Assembly (NCBI GenBank): GCA_032717465.1
Contig: CM064657.1
Coordinates: forward strand, 24,294,138-24,358,137
Direction of reading: 5' to 3'
Source: Coenobita brevimanus
Lineage: Eukaryota > Arthropoda > Malacostraca > Decapoda > Coenobitidae
Length of the DNA stretch: 64,000 nt
Positions 47,855 to 58,800 of the stretch are shown here, piece by piece (the first letter of the stretch is position 1; every line of letters starts with the position of its first letter). The translations under genes and the position numbers were made by a program. Under the pieces are notes generated by a model. That model searched no databases. It worked only from the letters and a program-made list of their open reading frames with translations, and had not been told where the DNA came from.

Positions 47855-48636
47855 CTAGTGCTATGGTATATTAGATAGACTAATAACATGATCTTCCCTT
47901 TCTAAAACCGAACTGCCTTTCTGTTATCATACTGTGCTAGATGGTTTACCAAACTTTTTTTTATCAGCTTTCCTAGGATCTTGCTTACAACACTGGTAAG
48001 TGAGAGTGTTCAGTAGTTGAGTGGATTTTGTTTGTTGTTCCCTTTCTTGAATAGGGGAACAATGTTTGTTTTCTTCCAAATGTCAGATAGTTTACCTTGA
48101 ATATTAAATACAATGGTCTTCTTAACTCTTCTACACATTCCTGTAGCACCCAACCTGAAATTTCGTCAGGACTATTTGCTTTTCATTTGTGTAATTCAGG
48201 GTCATTCCATCGTGCGAAATGTTACATTCAGAGACAAGTTACTGATCTACTCTCATTTGTATTTTATTATGTAGGCAGTATAAATAAATGCCGTTTGCAA
48301 GGTATACTACCCACACCTCACACTACATTATGCCATAATCAGATTATTCATATGTTTTTATTCTGATTTTAAATAGATTTTTAAAAGTGGCAAGAGAAGC
48401 GTTACCGCGATGCTACCCCACCTTTTACTTTGCAAGAGTATTTTCAATAACTCTGTGATTTTACTGGTTCAGTCAAGAAGTGCTTTATATCAGTAATATG
48501 TCAGTGTGTGAGGATCATTACCATACCCACCAAATTCTCTTTCTCCTAAGAATTTTGCTACTGTTAAGAAAAATGTGACAGACACATTACTTGTGCGAAT
48601 TTTGTTTTTCATATAACTACAAAATCATCTCTTATG

Positions 48637-48640
<4 letters not shown>

Positions 48641-48689
<49 letters not shown>
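48641..48689. repeat. Poly-T tract = poly(A) tail of LINE-C
   Basis: 49 consecutive T on the plus strand at the 3' end of the minus-strand LINE-C. Confidence 0.95.
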
Positions 48690-48690
<1 letters not shown>

Positions 48691-48776
48691 TATGCGAGGA
48701 AGAAGGAACCAAAGGCCATGAGCCCGCAGTAACAGTTCCCTCCAAGAGAAAAACAAAATACAATAGAGAGCCAAAT

Positions 48777-50336
48777 TCAAGATCCGATCATTTTGAGATG
48801 CCTGGACACACTACGTTTGAAAGACTGGAGATCATAGGTAGCAGGAAATACAGACAGAGGGAGACAGTTCCAGAGCTGACCTGTTGCATAAATGAAAGAC
48901 TGAGAGTAACGGTTAACTCTTGCATTAGAGAGTTGGACAGAAAAGGGATGAGAGTTTGCTGCCAGACGGGTGCTACGCGCCCGTCGTAGAGGTGGAGGAA
49001 TGTAAGCAGACAGTTCAGAGGAGCAGTGACCATTAAAGTAGCGATAGAAAAGAGATAAAGATGCAACAGTGCGGCGAAGAGACAGAGGTTGAAGGGAGTC
49101 AGTAAGAGGAGGAGAGTTAATGAGACGAAAAGCCTTTGACTCCACCGTATTGAGAAGAGCTGTATGTGGGGAGCCTCCCCACACATGAGAGTTGTACTCC
49201 ACACAGGGGCGGATAAAACCCCTGTATAGAGTCAACAGTTGTGCAGGGGTAAAGAAAGAGCGGAGTCGGCTTAGCACACCCAATCTCTTGGAAGCAGATT
49301 TTACAAGAGATGCAATATGATCTTTCCAAGATAAGTCCCGAGTAAATGAAACCCCAAGCATGTTCAAGGATGATGCAGGATTAAGCTGAATATTATTAAA
49401 CATTAGTGGGTATACCTGTGGAAGATTTTGTCGGGTTGACAGGTGTAAGAACTGAGTCTTAGATGCATTAAAGACAACCATATTATTTTTACCCCAGTCA
49501 GAGATATGAGCCAAGTCAGACATTAGGTGTGCCATAGCCTCATCCCTTGTTTGTTGAAGTAACTGTTGAGATGGGCGTTGCGGGAACCGAATGGAAAGGT
49601 GAAGGGTGGAGTCATCAGCGTATGAGTGGATAGGGTTAGATGTACAGCTTAGAAGATCATTGATGAATAAAAGGAAGAGAGTTGGTGATAGGACAGAGCC
49701 CTGAGGAACACCACTGTTGATAGATCTAGGAGAAGAACGATGGCCGTCTACAACAGCGGCTATAGAACGACCAGAAAGGAAGCTAGCGATGAAGGCACAG
49801 ATAGAAGGATAGAAACCGTAGGAGGGCAGTTTGGAAATTAAAGATTTATGCCAGACTCGATCGAAAGCCTTTGAGATGTCAAGTGCAATGGCAAAGCTTT
49901 CGCCAAAGTCCCGAAAGGAGGATGACCAGGAGTCTGAAAGGTAGGTGAGAAGATCGCCAGTGGAGCGTCCCTGACGGAACCCATACTGACGATCGGAAAG
50001 AAGGTTGTGATAGGAAAGATGCCTTAAAATTTTTCTATTAAGAATTGACTCGAAAACTTTTGAAATACAGGACGTTAAAGCAATTGGACGATAGTTGGAG
50101 GGTTGGGAGTGGTCACCCTTCTTTGGGACTGGCTGAATGAGAGCAAACTTCCAGCAAGAAGGAAAGGTACAAGTTGACAGACAAAGGCGAAAGAGTTTGC
50201 CTAGGCAGGGTGTAAGCACAGAAGCACAGTTCTTGAGAACAACAGGAGGGACCCCATCAGGCCCATATGCCTTGTTAGTACTGAGGCCAGTGATGGCAGA
50301 AAATACATCAACTGAAGAAATTTTAATGTCAGCCAT
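48777..50336 (-). CDS. LINE-C reverse transcriptase (open frame, 519 codons)
   Basis: Uninterrupted frame with the RT blocks in order: NKAYGPDGVPPVVLKN (about residue 22), LIQPVPKKGDHSQPSNYRPI (about 66), SDRQYGFRQGRSTGDLL (about 113), ALDISKAFDRVWH (about 149), NSGVPQGSVLSPTLFLLFIN (about 207) and HSYADDSTLHLS (about 237, catalytic YADD). The thumb includes LNMLGVSFTRDLSWKDHI. The C-terminal part has SKAFRLINSPPL and ATGQLWNCLPLSVFP. The protein would copy LINE RNA at the nicked target. The annotated start is only the first in-frame start-like codon: the same frame continues upstream to about 50690 ([14 protein letters not shown]), so the true start is in the endonuclease part. Intact apart from that upstream frameshift. 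Confidence 0.93.
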   Translation of the reverse strand: MADIKISSVDVFSAITGLSTNKAYGPDGVPPVVLKNCASVLTPCLGKLFRLCLSTCTFPSCWKFALIQPVPKKGDHSQPSNYRPIALTSCISKVFESILNRKILRHLSYHNLLSDRQYGFRQGRSTGDLLTYLSDSWSSSFRDFGESFAIALDISKAFDRVWHKSLISKLPSYGFYPSICAFIASFLSGRSIAAVVDGHRSSPRSINSGVPQGSVLSPTLFLLFINDLLSCTSNPIHSYADDSTLHLSIRFPQRPSQQLLQQTRDEAMAHLMSDLAHISDWGKNNMVVFNASKTQFLHLSTRQNLPQVYPLMFNNIQLNPASSLNMLGVSFTRDLSWKDHIASLVKSASKRLGVLSRLRSFFTPAQLLTLYRGFIRPCVEYNSHVWGGSPHTALLNTVESKAFRLINSPPLTDSLQPLSLRRTVASLSLFYRYFNGHCSSELSAYIPPPLRRARSTRLAANSHPFSVQLSNARVNRYSQSFIYATGQLWNCLPLSVFPATYDLQSFKRSVSRHLKMIGS

Positions 50337-50446
50337 GAGGAAGTCAGAGGGGGGAAGTGATGGAGGAACAGCACCGGAATCGTCTAAGGTGGAATTGGAG
50401 GAGAAAGTCTGTGCGAAGAGATCTGCTTTATCAGTAGAAGAAATAG

Positions 50447-51775
50447 CTACAGAACCATCAGAGTAGAAAAGAGGAGGGAAGGATGATGAGGTAAAGTTGT
50501 TAGAAAGATTTTTGGCAAGGTGCCAGAAGGAGCGGGAAGAATTCGAGTTGGAGAGTTGAGAGCATTTAGTATGGATGAAATTGTTTTTAGTAGAGCGAAG
50601 GACAGACTTAGCACGATTCCGGGCAGAAACATAAAGATTATGTGATTCAGGGGTGGGTTGGCTCCGGTACCTTTTGTAGGCCTTCTCCTTTCAGCATTAG
50701 AACAAGCGTAATTAAACCAAGGCTTTCTTGCGTTAGTCAAAGGATATGAGAAAGGAATGTATGCTTCCATGCCCGAGAGAAAAACCTCCGTAATGCGCAA
50801 GGCACACTCAGATGGCTCACGGCCATGGAAGCAATAATCATTCCAGGGAAAATCAAAGAAGTACTGCCTGAGGGCCGCCCAGTCCGCGGCTCCAAAATGC
50901 CACAGACGACGTTTCCCTGGAGGGTCCACAGGCCATACCGGAGTGATAGGACAGGTTAAGGTAATAAGGTTGTGATCGGAGGAGCCCAACGGAGAGAAAA
51001 GATTAACAGAGTAAGCAGAAGGATTAGTTGTGAGGAAGAGGTCAAGTATGTTGGAGCTCTCTCCAAGGCAGTCAGGGATACGGGTAGGGTGCTGTACAAG
51101 CTGCTCTAGGTCATTAAGGATAGAAAAGATGTAGGCTTGTTCACCAGGTGGATCCGTGAAAGGAGAGGAGAGCCAAAGGTGGTGGTGAACATTGAAATCT
51201 CCAAGAATGGAGATTTCAGAGAAAGGAGAAATGGACAGAATGTGTTCCATCGTAGAAGTAAGATAGTTGAAGAATTTTTGATAGTCAGTAGAATTAGGGG
51301 ATAAGTAAACAGCACAGATATATTTAGTCAGAGAATGACTGGAAAGCCGAAGGCAGAGTGTGGAGAATTCAGAAGAATCAAGTTCAGGAACACAAGAGCA
51401 AGATAAGTGGTTGCGTATGTATACACAACAGCTACCTTTGGCTTTGAAATGAGTATAGAGAAAGTAGGAGGATACAGAAAAGGGTTTGCTGTCAGTTGCC
51501 TCAGACAGCTGAGTCTCCGTTAGAAAAAGAAGGTGAGGCTTAGAGGAGGAGAGGTGATGCTCAACAGAGCGAAAGTTAGATGAAAGGCCGCGAATGTTGC
51601 AGAAATGTAGAAGAAGAGAGTCAGACAGTGGTTCCAGGCACCTCGAGTCGTCACCGGGAGAGGGGCAGATGGCGGGGGCATTTATGGTCCCCCCCCTCCT
51701 GGGGACTCCGAGGCTGGGTGAATTGACGCCATTTTTGGTGAATTTTGAATAGGAAGTGTAGTGTGTACTGTGCAT
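50447..51775 (-). pseudogene. LINE-C endonuclease domain, ending in a frameshift
   Basis: The first ~340 codons encode an AP-type endonuclease: [20 protein letters not shown] (about residue 55), [15 protein letters not shown] (E of ETQ), [31 protein letters not shown] (GDFN, about 190) and [15 protein letters not shown] (SDH, about 268). At about 50690, after [10 protein letters not shown], a one-base slip moves the true frame into that of the RT. The rest of this frame, to 50447, is out-of-frame translation. Function when intact: nicking the target to expose a 3' primer. Confidence 0.9.
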
Positions 51776-52239
51776 GTAGTTTGGTGAAGATAGTTAGAGA
51801 AATTTGTACTGGAGAGCATGCTGGCCTACTCTCTGTGTAACTGAGACACTGAAAAAGTTCAGCAAAGGGGGATGGTCAGGAACTAGTCCTGAGGGCTGAT
51901 GAAACGGGAGCTCCAGCACTCCCTGTCATCAGCTTTCCATCCACCTCGGGAGTACTGCCCTGCTCGACTGGTGCTACAGTCTACTCCTCAGTAATTGTAT
52001 CACAAAATAATGTAAATCATGTATTAATGTGAAACACGTGATAAATTAACCAAAACGTGATTCTTGTAAAGCAGGGTTGAGGGTGATGCAGCGGAAAAGA
52101 ACAATGTAATTTTGAATATTATGAACATATATTACTTTATAACATGTAAGTAACCGTACAGCCAGTAATTGATGTGAAAGTTACATGATAAGCTTACCTG
52201 TATATCACACCAGTGATATAAACAACACAAAAAGATCAA

Positions 52240-53345
52240 CTACTTGCTCATCGAAGATGGAAAATTCATCCTTTTAGACTAATTGACTGAGGAAGGAAAG
52301 TTCACCCCTTTGAATGTGTCATTCTTGACACATCAGGAGTTGGCAATACTTGCACAACCATATTCTCTGAGATCTCTTCTCTTTCCGAGTTGTCAGGCAA
52401 ATGAAACTGGCTATCACTCATTCTGTCAGTGCCTCTCTTAAATAATTAACTTCGAACATGCCTGGCTCCGGAACTGATTCTACCACTGCAACATAATGCT
52501 TCAAAAACTTCTTGGTAGTGTAATGAACTAGTACATAGTTACCTGGGGATGGTTTTTGTGTTGCCTTAATATCAGTAGTACTTTGTGACTCAGGTTGGGA
52601 CATGAATGACTCTGACATTTCTGCAAGAGATGGTGTACTTTCCCTATCACTGCTAGTACTGGAGTCAGTACTCCTGAAGATAGCACTGCTTAAAAGGCGA
52701 TTGGTCTGCAGTCAAATGATACAGTGCTACTTTATAGTGGCCGAGAGGTTTTACTGACCTGCACTGCTGAATGGATTTTGCTGCCTTACAGTTTTCCCAG
52801 ATCTCTACATATTTTGACTTCTCAGTGTTTATATATACAGTAAACACATACATTAGTTCAGTTTAACCTGTTATTTGTTCAGCCTCCTCATAAAATTCTA
52901 CAGCAAACCTTACTGTACAGCGACCTTGCAAAACTCGCCTGTAGACATTCCATTTTAGTAAATCCCCAATCCTATCATGAGGGCCCTTGCCATGATAACT
53001 TTCTTGAAAGTTCCATTCAGCAGTGCAGTTGTGGATGTCTTTGTAAAAGGTTAGAGCTGCCACAGAATACCTGTTCTTGAAGTGGGCTGCTGCCCCATCA
53101 GTCCACGATGATACATGTGTAAAATGATTGCAGCTGAATTCAGATAATCAAAAATAGCACTATTAAACACCTGAACTTCAAGGCAAGAGTGTGAGGCTGT
53201 ATTTGAAATTACTGCTAATGGCTTTGTAGCAATCTCTCCATTTTTTACATATTGAACAATGTTAGTGTAAATAGTCACAGATGACCCAGTGGTTGGAGTC
53301 ATTGGAGACATGATGGTAAAGCATGCTCACCAGGTACCAGGCAAA
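52240..53345 (-). pseudogene. Transposase-like protein of the 6.5-kb element (HGKG family)
   Basis: The minus strand encodes, with frame changes, SSWTDGAAAHFKNRYSVAAL (about 53110-53050), AEWNFQESYHGKGPHDRIGD (about 53020-52960), TVRFAVEFYEEAEQ, then KSIQQCRSVKPLGHYKVALY (about 52750), a Ser/Glu-rich linker (STDSSTSSDRESTPSLAEMS) and PSPGNYVLVHYTTKKFLKHY (about 52540-52480). It ends with MVVQVLPTPDVSRMTH. The DGAAxxFKN ... W-F-x-x-x-HGKG order recurs in uncharacterised transposon-related proteins and fits an RNase-H-type core with an acidic residue in DG. Its place between matching TIRs supports a transposase, but family membership is inferred. At least two frameshifts and one stop; no complete first catalytic block was seen. 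Confidence 0.6.
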
Positions 53346-53579
53346 ATCAGTTTGCTGTCTGGAAAGAATAAAAAAGGTAACATACTAAATTACAAACACA
53401 GGGATTTTATCATTGGACTTCAGTGCAGCTACTTAGATTTTTTGTTCAAAGGTGTGCGTGAAACGTTACATCATTTTCTTGTAACGTTCCACACAGTGGG
53501 CATGTAATGTGTGTGACGGACTATATGGCTTACCAGGGTTTGTTTCAAAGTATCCCAATGTTACATTATGAGGGCCTTG

Positions 53580-54254
53580 GGAGAGATGAAGTCAGTGAAT
53601 GTACAGCGAGGTTGGAGAGGAATTGGAAAATGTGAGTACGTTTAAGTACTTGGGTAGTGTGATGAGTAAGGATGGAGGTTTGGAGGGTGAAGTGCGTGAA
53701 AGGGTACAGCAGGGAAGAAAGGTTGCTGGTTCTTTGAAAGCAGTGATAAGAAACAGGGAAGTGAGCATGGAAGTGAAAAAGTTACTACATGACAGTATTG
53801 TGATACCAACTCTAACGTACGGAAGTGAAGCTTGAACGTTGTTGGAAGGACACAAGTCAAGAGTGAGAGCAGTGGAAATGAGTTATGTAAGAGGAGCCTG
53901 TGGAGTCACATGGAGAGACAGGCTGACGAATGAGGATATAAAGGAGCGTTGTGGTGTGGATGTGGATGTGATAGGAAGCGTTATGAGGAACACACTGAGG
54001 TGGTTTGGCCATGTGGAGAGGATGGAGGGTGAAAGACTAACGAAAAGAGTGTATGTGAGTGAGGTGGAGGGGAGAAGAGGGAGGGGGAGGCCGAGGATGA
54101 GATGGAGGGATGGGGTGGAGAGGTATATGAGAGAGGGGGGTGTGAGTTGGGAGCAGGGCAGTGAGATGACGGGGGACAGGGCGACTTGAAGGCGATTTGT
54201 TTGTGGCCACCCCAAACGGGATTGAGGCGTCTGGCAATAGATAGATAGATAAAT
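53580..54254 (+). mobile_element. RTE-A LINE, 3' fragment (copy 4), inside the 6.5-kb element
   Basis: The plus strand runs from the ECTVRL-type region through ENVSTFKYLGSVMSKDG, a premature TGA where W of SEAWTLLEG should be (about 53834), VTWRDRLTNEDIKERCG and TLRWFGHVERMEGERL. It ends ggcgtctggcaatag plus an (ATAG)n tail (54237-54252). 5'-truncated at about 53580. Confidence 0.92.
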
Positions 54255-54679
54255 GTTGGTATTTTCCAGTTTGTTAGCTGTGTATGGGAAAAATGGGGAA
54301 AAAACGTGAGACACGTTACTCCTGAAGCACTTCCATTTAAAGGTCATGCTACATTCTGACCACAACATATATGTAAACAACTGTAATGTCAGTCACAACT
54401 CAAACAGACGCATTTTCAATAAAACACAATGTCAGCATTGCAAACAATAACATACTCTGGTCAGTGATGTTATGAAAATTGCTAAATTCAACATTGATTT
54501 TTCTTCGGTGACATAATTTGACAATTTTTTATGCATTTCCCTTAGTTGACAGTTTAGGCTTTTTTTCCTCCTCAGATTCATAACATTCAGTTATTAAGCT
54601 TTAAAATGATGTATAATTTATATACTACTAAGCAATTCTGATTTTGACACAAAAGGTTGACATCTTTGTGGAATGACCC
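54255..54679. other. Right terminal part of the 6.5-kb element
   Basis: AT-rich, non-coding; ends in the right TIR at 54669-54679. Confidence 0.7.
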
Positions 54680-54683
54680 TTCA

Positions 54684-55067
54684 CTTAACTCTTCCTGTAC
54701 TTCTTTTTCTGATATTTTTATATCTGGTAGTACGTGCGGGCATGCATGTTCCATATCGTCACTTTCAAAATTATTTTCTTTTGTAAAAACTAATTGGAAG
54801 TTTTTATTTAGTGCTTCACAAATATCTTTCATGTGTTTAGATGATCCCCTCATCTGTAATGGACTGTAATTTTATTTTTAATTTTGGTTTGCTTGGGATG
54901 TATCTGTAACATAGCTTAAGTTCATCTCTACTTTTATGTATAATGTCTTCCTCAAACTGTCTCTGAGCCTCCCTTCTTATCTTTGTATAATCATTTCTTC
55001 CCTGTTTATAGTTATTATTCATGCTCTCTCACTATTGTGTCGTCTGTACCTATTCCACAGCAAGTCT

Positions 55068-55102
<35 letters not shown>

Positions 55103-55500
55103 TCAGTATTAAACTATTTCTTTATTTTCATTTCTGTTTCGTTGTGCTGAGGGATGCAATTTTGGACTCCAATTTCATAAAGATCACAGAATTTTCTATA
55201 TTTAAATATTTTCCTCTAAGTTCCTTTTCCCAATCTGTTTCTAAGAAGTGCGGTCCCAGTCTGTTTCTAAGAAGTACGGTACTTCATCAGGTCACGATAG
55301 TTGCCCTTTTTGTAGTTTGGACTCTTTTTTTATAACTCGTTACTGATAACGTCATATGCAATCCTGAAGTTACAATTTAATACTGCATGGTCGCTTATGC
55401 CGAATGGAGGGTGATACATTATATTGTCAGTTCGTTTTCTTGCCTAGTAAATATAAGATCTAGTACTGGTGAATCATCAAGTTCTCTTTTTTCTGGTGTT
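54684..55500 (-). pseudogene. LINE-B2, linker and end of endonuclease
   Basis: The minus strand gives EHACPHVLPDIKISEKEVQE (54690-54750), ICEALNKNFQLVFTKEN, YTKIRREAQRQFEEDI (about 54960), and further up an LIFTRQENE and SDHAVL-type endonuclease end near 55400. A T-run (55068-55098) and a 26-bp tandem duplication (about 55230-55282, tctgtttctaagaagt) interrupt it. Confidence 0.78.
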
Positions 55501-55844
55501 TCCTTTTACATGCTGTGGGTGTGGGTGTTTTATGGTATGGTTGGTGATTGTTGTTACTTAACTCCGGTCTCTCTAGCCGAGCAGACCTGTTGGCTGCAGT
55601 TAAGCAGCTGCATCTGTGGTGCTGTCTTACAGGTACATTACTTCGCGCACACTCTATAAGGATCTGCTATCCCCTTGTGGTCTGCAGAACCTTGCCCGGG
55701 CCGAACCAGGCTCCTTTCATCAGCAGGGTGCAAGGATATATAAGGTGGTTTGGCACCTGGGTGGACGCCACAGCTGTTCCACCCAGGATGCACAGCGCCA
55801 CCACGTACAGTATAGGCTCCTCGTCACCGCCTGGTGTGTAGGTG
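55501..55844. other. Unique sequence before the satellite
   Basis: Moderately GC-rich with no recognised domain or repeat; may be LINE 5' flank. Confidence 0.4.
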
Positions 55845-58800
55845 ATAGTATGGTATGGTATAATCTGCTGAATGTATGGTGGGGTGTACTATATTTGTCT
55901 GTAATAATTGTGTGGTGTGAACTGTACTGATGTGTGGTGTGATGGTATGGTGCACAATGGGCTACTTTGTGATGCAGTGTTCTGTACTGACATGTACTGT
56001 GATGTATATTGTACTGATATATGGTGCTGTGTGGTGTGGTGTACTGTACTATACTATACTATACTGATTGAAGTGATTTTATGGATTGATGTGCTGTAGC
56101 ATACTGATGTGTGCTGTGATATTATGGACTGATGTGCTGTACTTATGTGTGGTGTGGTGTGATATAGTGTACTAATGTACTGTGATGTGATGTGATGTGG
56201 TGTACTTTGCTGATGCATGGTGTGATGGAATAGGACAGTGCACTGTACTGGTATGTTGTGTGACGGTGAGATATACTTTACTGGTGTGTGGTGTAAATGT
56301 GTGGTTTGGTGTACTATATTGTTCGTAAGTTATGTAATGTGGTGTGCTCTGTTCATGTGTGTAGTGTACTGTACTGTCATTTAAGATGGTGTGATGTACT
56401 GTGCTGATGTGTGCTGTGAGGTACTGTGCTGGTGAGGTGTGATGCATGGTACTGATGTGTGCTGTGTTATACTGTACTGATGTGTGCTGTGTTATACTGT
56501 ACTGATGTGTGCTGTGATGTACTGTACTAATGTGGTGTCATTCACAATACTGATGTGTGGTGATATACTGTACTGATGTGTGATGTGATGTACTGTACTG
56601 GTGTGGTGTGATGTGCTGTACTGGTGTGGTGTGATGTGCTGTACTGATGTGTGGTGTGATGTACTGATGTGTGATGTGCTGTACTGGTGTGGTGTGATGT
56701 ACTGTACTGGTGTGGTGTGATGTGCTGTACTGGTGTGGTGTGATGTGCTGTACTGGTGTGGTGTGATGTACTGTACTGGTGTGGTGTGATGTGCTGTACT
56801 GGTGTGGTGTGATGTGCTGTACTGGTGTGGTGTGATGTGCTGTACTGGTGTGGTGTGATGTGCTGTACTGGTGTGGTGTGATGTACTGTACTGATGTGTG
56901 GTGTGATGTACTGTACTGGTGTGGTGTGATGTACTGATGTGAGTTGTAATGTACTGTACTGATGTGTGGTGTGATGTACTGTACTGAAGTGTGGTGTGAT
57001 GTACTGTTGTGTGGTGTGATGTACTGTACTGGTGTGGTGTGATGTACTGATGTGTGGTGTGATATACTGTACTGATGTGTGGTGTGATATACTGTACTGA
57101 TGTGTGGTGTGATGTACTGTACTGATGTGTGGTGTGATGTACTGTACTGATGTGTGGTGTGATATACTGTACTGATGTGTGGTGTGATATACTGTACTGA
57201 TGTGTGGTGTGATATACTGTACTGATGTGTGGTGTGATATACTGTACTGATGTGTGGTGTGATATACTGTACTGATGTGTGGTGTGATGTACTGTACTGA
57301 TGTGTGGTGTGATATACTGTACTGATGTGTGGTGTCATATACTGTACTGATGTGTGGTGTGATGTACTGATGTGTGGTGTGATATACTGTACTGATGTGT
57401 GGTGTGACATACTGTACTGATGTGTGGTTTGATGTACTGTACTGATGTGTGGTGTGATGTACTGATGTGTGGTGTGATATACTGTACTGATGTGTGGTGT
57501 GATGTACTGATGTGTGGTGTCATATACTGTACTGATGTGTGGTGTGATGTACTGTACTGATGTGTGGTGTGATGTACTGTACTGATGTGTGGTGTGATGT
57601 ACTGTACTGATGTGTGGTGTGATGTACTGATGTGTGGTGTGATGTACTGTACTGATGTGTGGTGTGATGTACTGTACTGATGTGTGGTGTGATGTACTGA
57701 TGTGTGGTGTGATATACTGTACTGATGTGTGGTGTGATGTACTGTACTGATGTGTGGTGTGATGTACTGATGTGTGGTGTGATATACTGTACTGATGTGT
57801 GGTGTGATGTACTGTACTGATGTGTTGTGTGATGTACTGTACTGATGTGTGGTGTGATGTACTGTACTGATGTGTGGTGTGATGTACTAATGTGTGGTGT
57901 GATATACTGTACTGGTGTGTGGTGTGATATACTGTACTGATGTGTGGTGTGATGTACTGATGTGTGGTGTGATATACTGTACTGATGTGTGGTGTGATGT
58001 ACTGATGTGTGGTGTGATGTACTGTACTGATGTGTGGTGTGATGTACTGTACTGATGTGTGGTGTGATGTACTGTACTGATGTGTGGTGTGATGTACTGA
58101 TGTGTGGTGTGATATACTGTACTGATGTGTGGTGTGATGTACTGATGTGTGGTGTGATGTACTGTACTGATGTGTGGTGTGATGTACTGATGTGTGGTGT
58201 GATATACTGTACTGATGTGTGGTGTGATATACTGTACTGATGTGTGGTGTGATGTACTGATGTGTGGTGTGATGTACTGTACTGGTGTGGTGTGATGTAC
58301 TGTACTGGTGTGTGGTGTGATGTACTGTACTGATGTGTGGTGTGTTGTACTGTACTGGTATGTGATGTGATGTACTGTACTGATGTGTGGTGTGATGTAC
58401 TGTACTGGTGTGTGGTGTGATGTACTGTACTGGTGTGTGGTGTGATATACTGTACTGGTGTGTGGTGTGATGTACTGTACTGATGTGTTGTGTGATGTAC
58501 TGTACTGATGTGTGGTGTGATGTACTGATATGTGGTGTGAATGTACTGTACTGGTGTGGTGTGATGTACTGTACTGGTGTGGTGTGATGTACTGTACTGG
58601 TGTGGTGTGATGTACTGATGTGTGGTGTGATGTACTGTACTGATGTGTGGTGTGATGTACTGTACTGATGTGTGGTGTGATGTACTGTACTGATGTGTGG
58701 TGTGATGTACTGTACTGATGTGTGGTGTCATACTGTACTGATGTGTGGTGTCATACTGTACTGATGTGTGGTGTGATGTACTGTACTGATGTGTGGTGTG

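Larger units (their letters stand above)
45238..47875 (-). mobile_element. Helitron-like element, copy 3, split by LINE-B3
   Basis: On the minus strand it runs from TCTAATATACCATAGCACTA (47875) through a long (GT)n to the hairpin GGGCCCAAAGGGCCC and GAGCACTTG at 45238. Removing it rejoins LINE-B2 between A and T with the same length as LINE-B3. LINE-B3 lies within its microsatellite. A second short acacacagacacacggctactgc stretch at about 45585 suggests an internal rearrangement. Confidence 0.85.
48641..52000 (-). mobile_element. LINE-C: nearly complete CR1/Jockey-type LINE with poly(A) tail
   Basis: About 3.3 kb on the minus strand. It comprises a 5' region (about 51776-52000, no frame seen), an endonuclease frame and RT frame separated by one frameshift, a short 3' UTR and a 49-base A tail. 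No clear target duplication was found, so the 5' boundary is approximate. The RT frame is fully open, making this the youngest-looking LINE in the window. Confidence 0.9.
48199..54679. mobile_element. 6.5-kb DNA transposon (Sola-like?) inserted in LINE-B2
   Basis: Left end GGGTCATTCCA and right end (inverted) GGGTCATTCCA are exact 11-bp TIRs. Both sides carry TTCA (48195-48198, 54680-54683). Removing the insert and one TTCA restores the LINE-B frame with no length change against LINE-B3. 4-bp target duplications and GGG ends fit Sola-type elements, among others. It encodes a decayed transposase-like protein (52240-53345). About two thirds of its length is later insertions: LINE-C (48641-about 52000) and RTE-A copy 4 (53580-54254). 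Confidence 0.85.
43630..55500 (-). mobile_element. LINE-B2: one LINE copy dispersed over ~12 kb by nested insertions
   Basis: Its own sequence survives in four pieces: 43630-44397 (3' end, C-terminus), 44819-45237 (RT, incl. GWVDSIYLDF), 47876-48198 (RT start, NHL...FG-F-KGK and SPDEIS) and 54680-about 55500 (linker and endonuclease end). Rejoining them across the insertions restores the same base order as LINE-B3 and LINE-B1 at every junction. The copy carries many stops and is dead. Confidence 0.88.

Noticed and set aside
51776..52300. Target-site duplication for LINE-C
   Set aside because: Looked for a copy of the sequence flanking the A tail (aaaatcatctcttatgaagg) near the 5' end and did not find it; the 5' boundary is left approximate.
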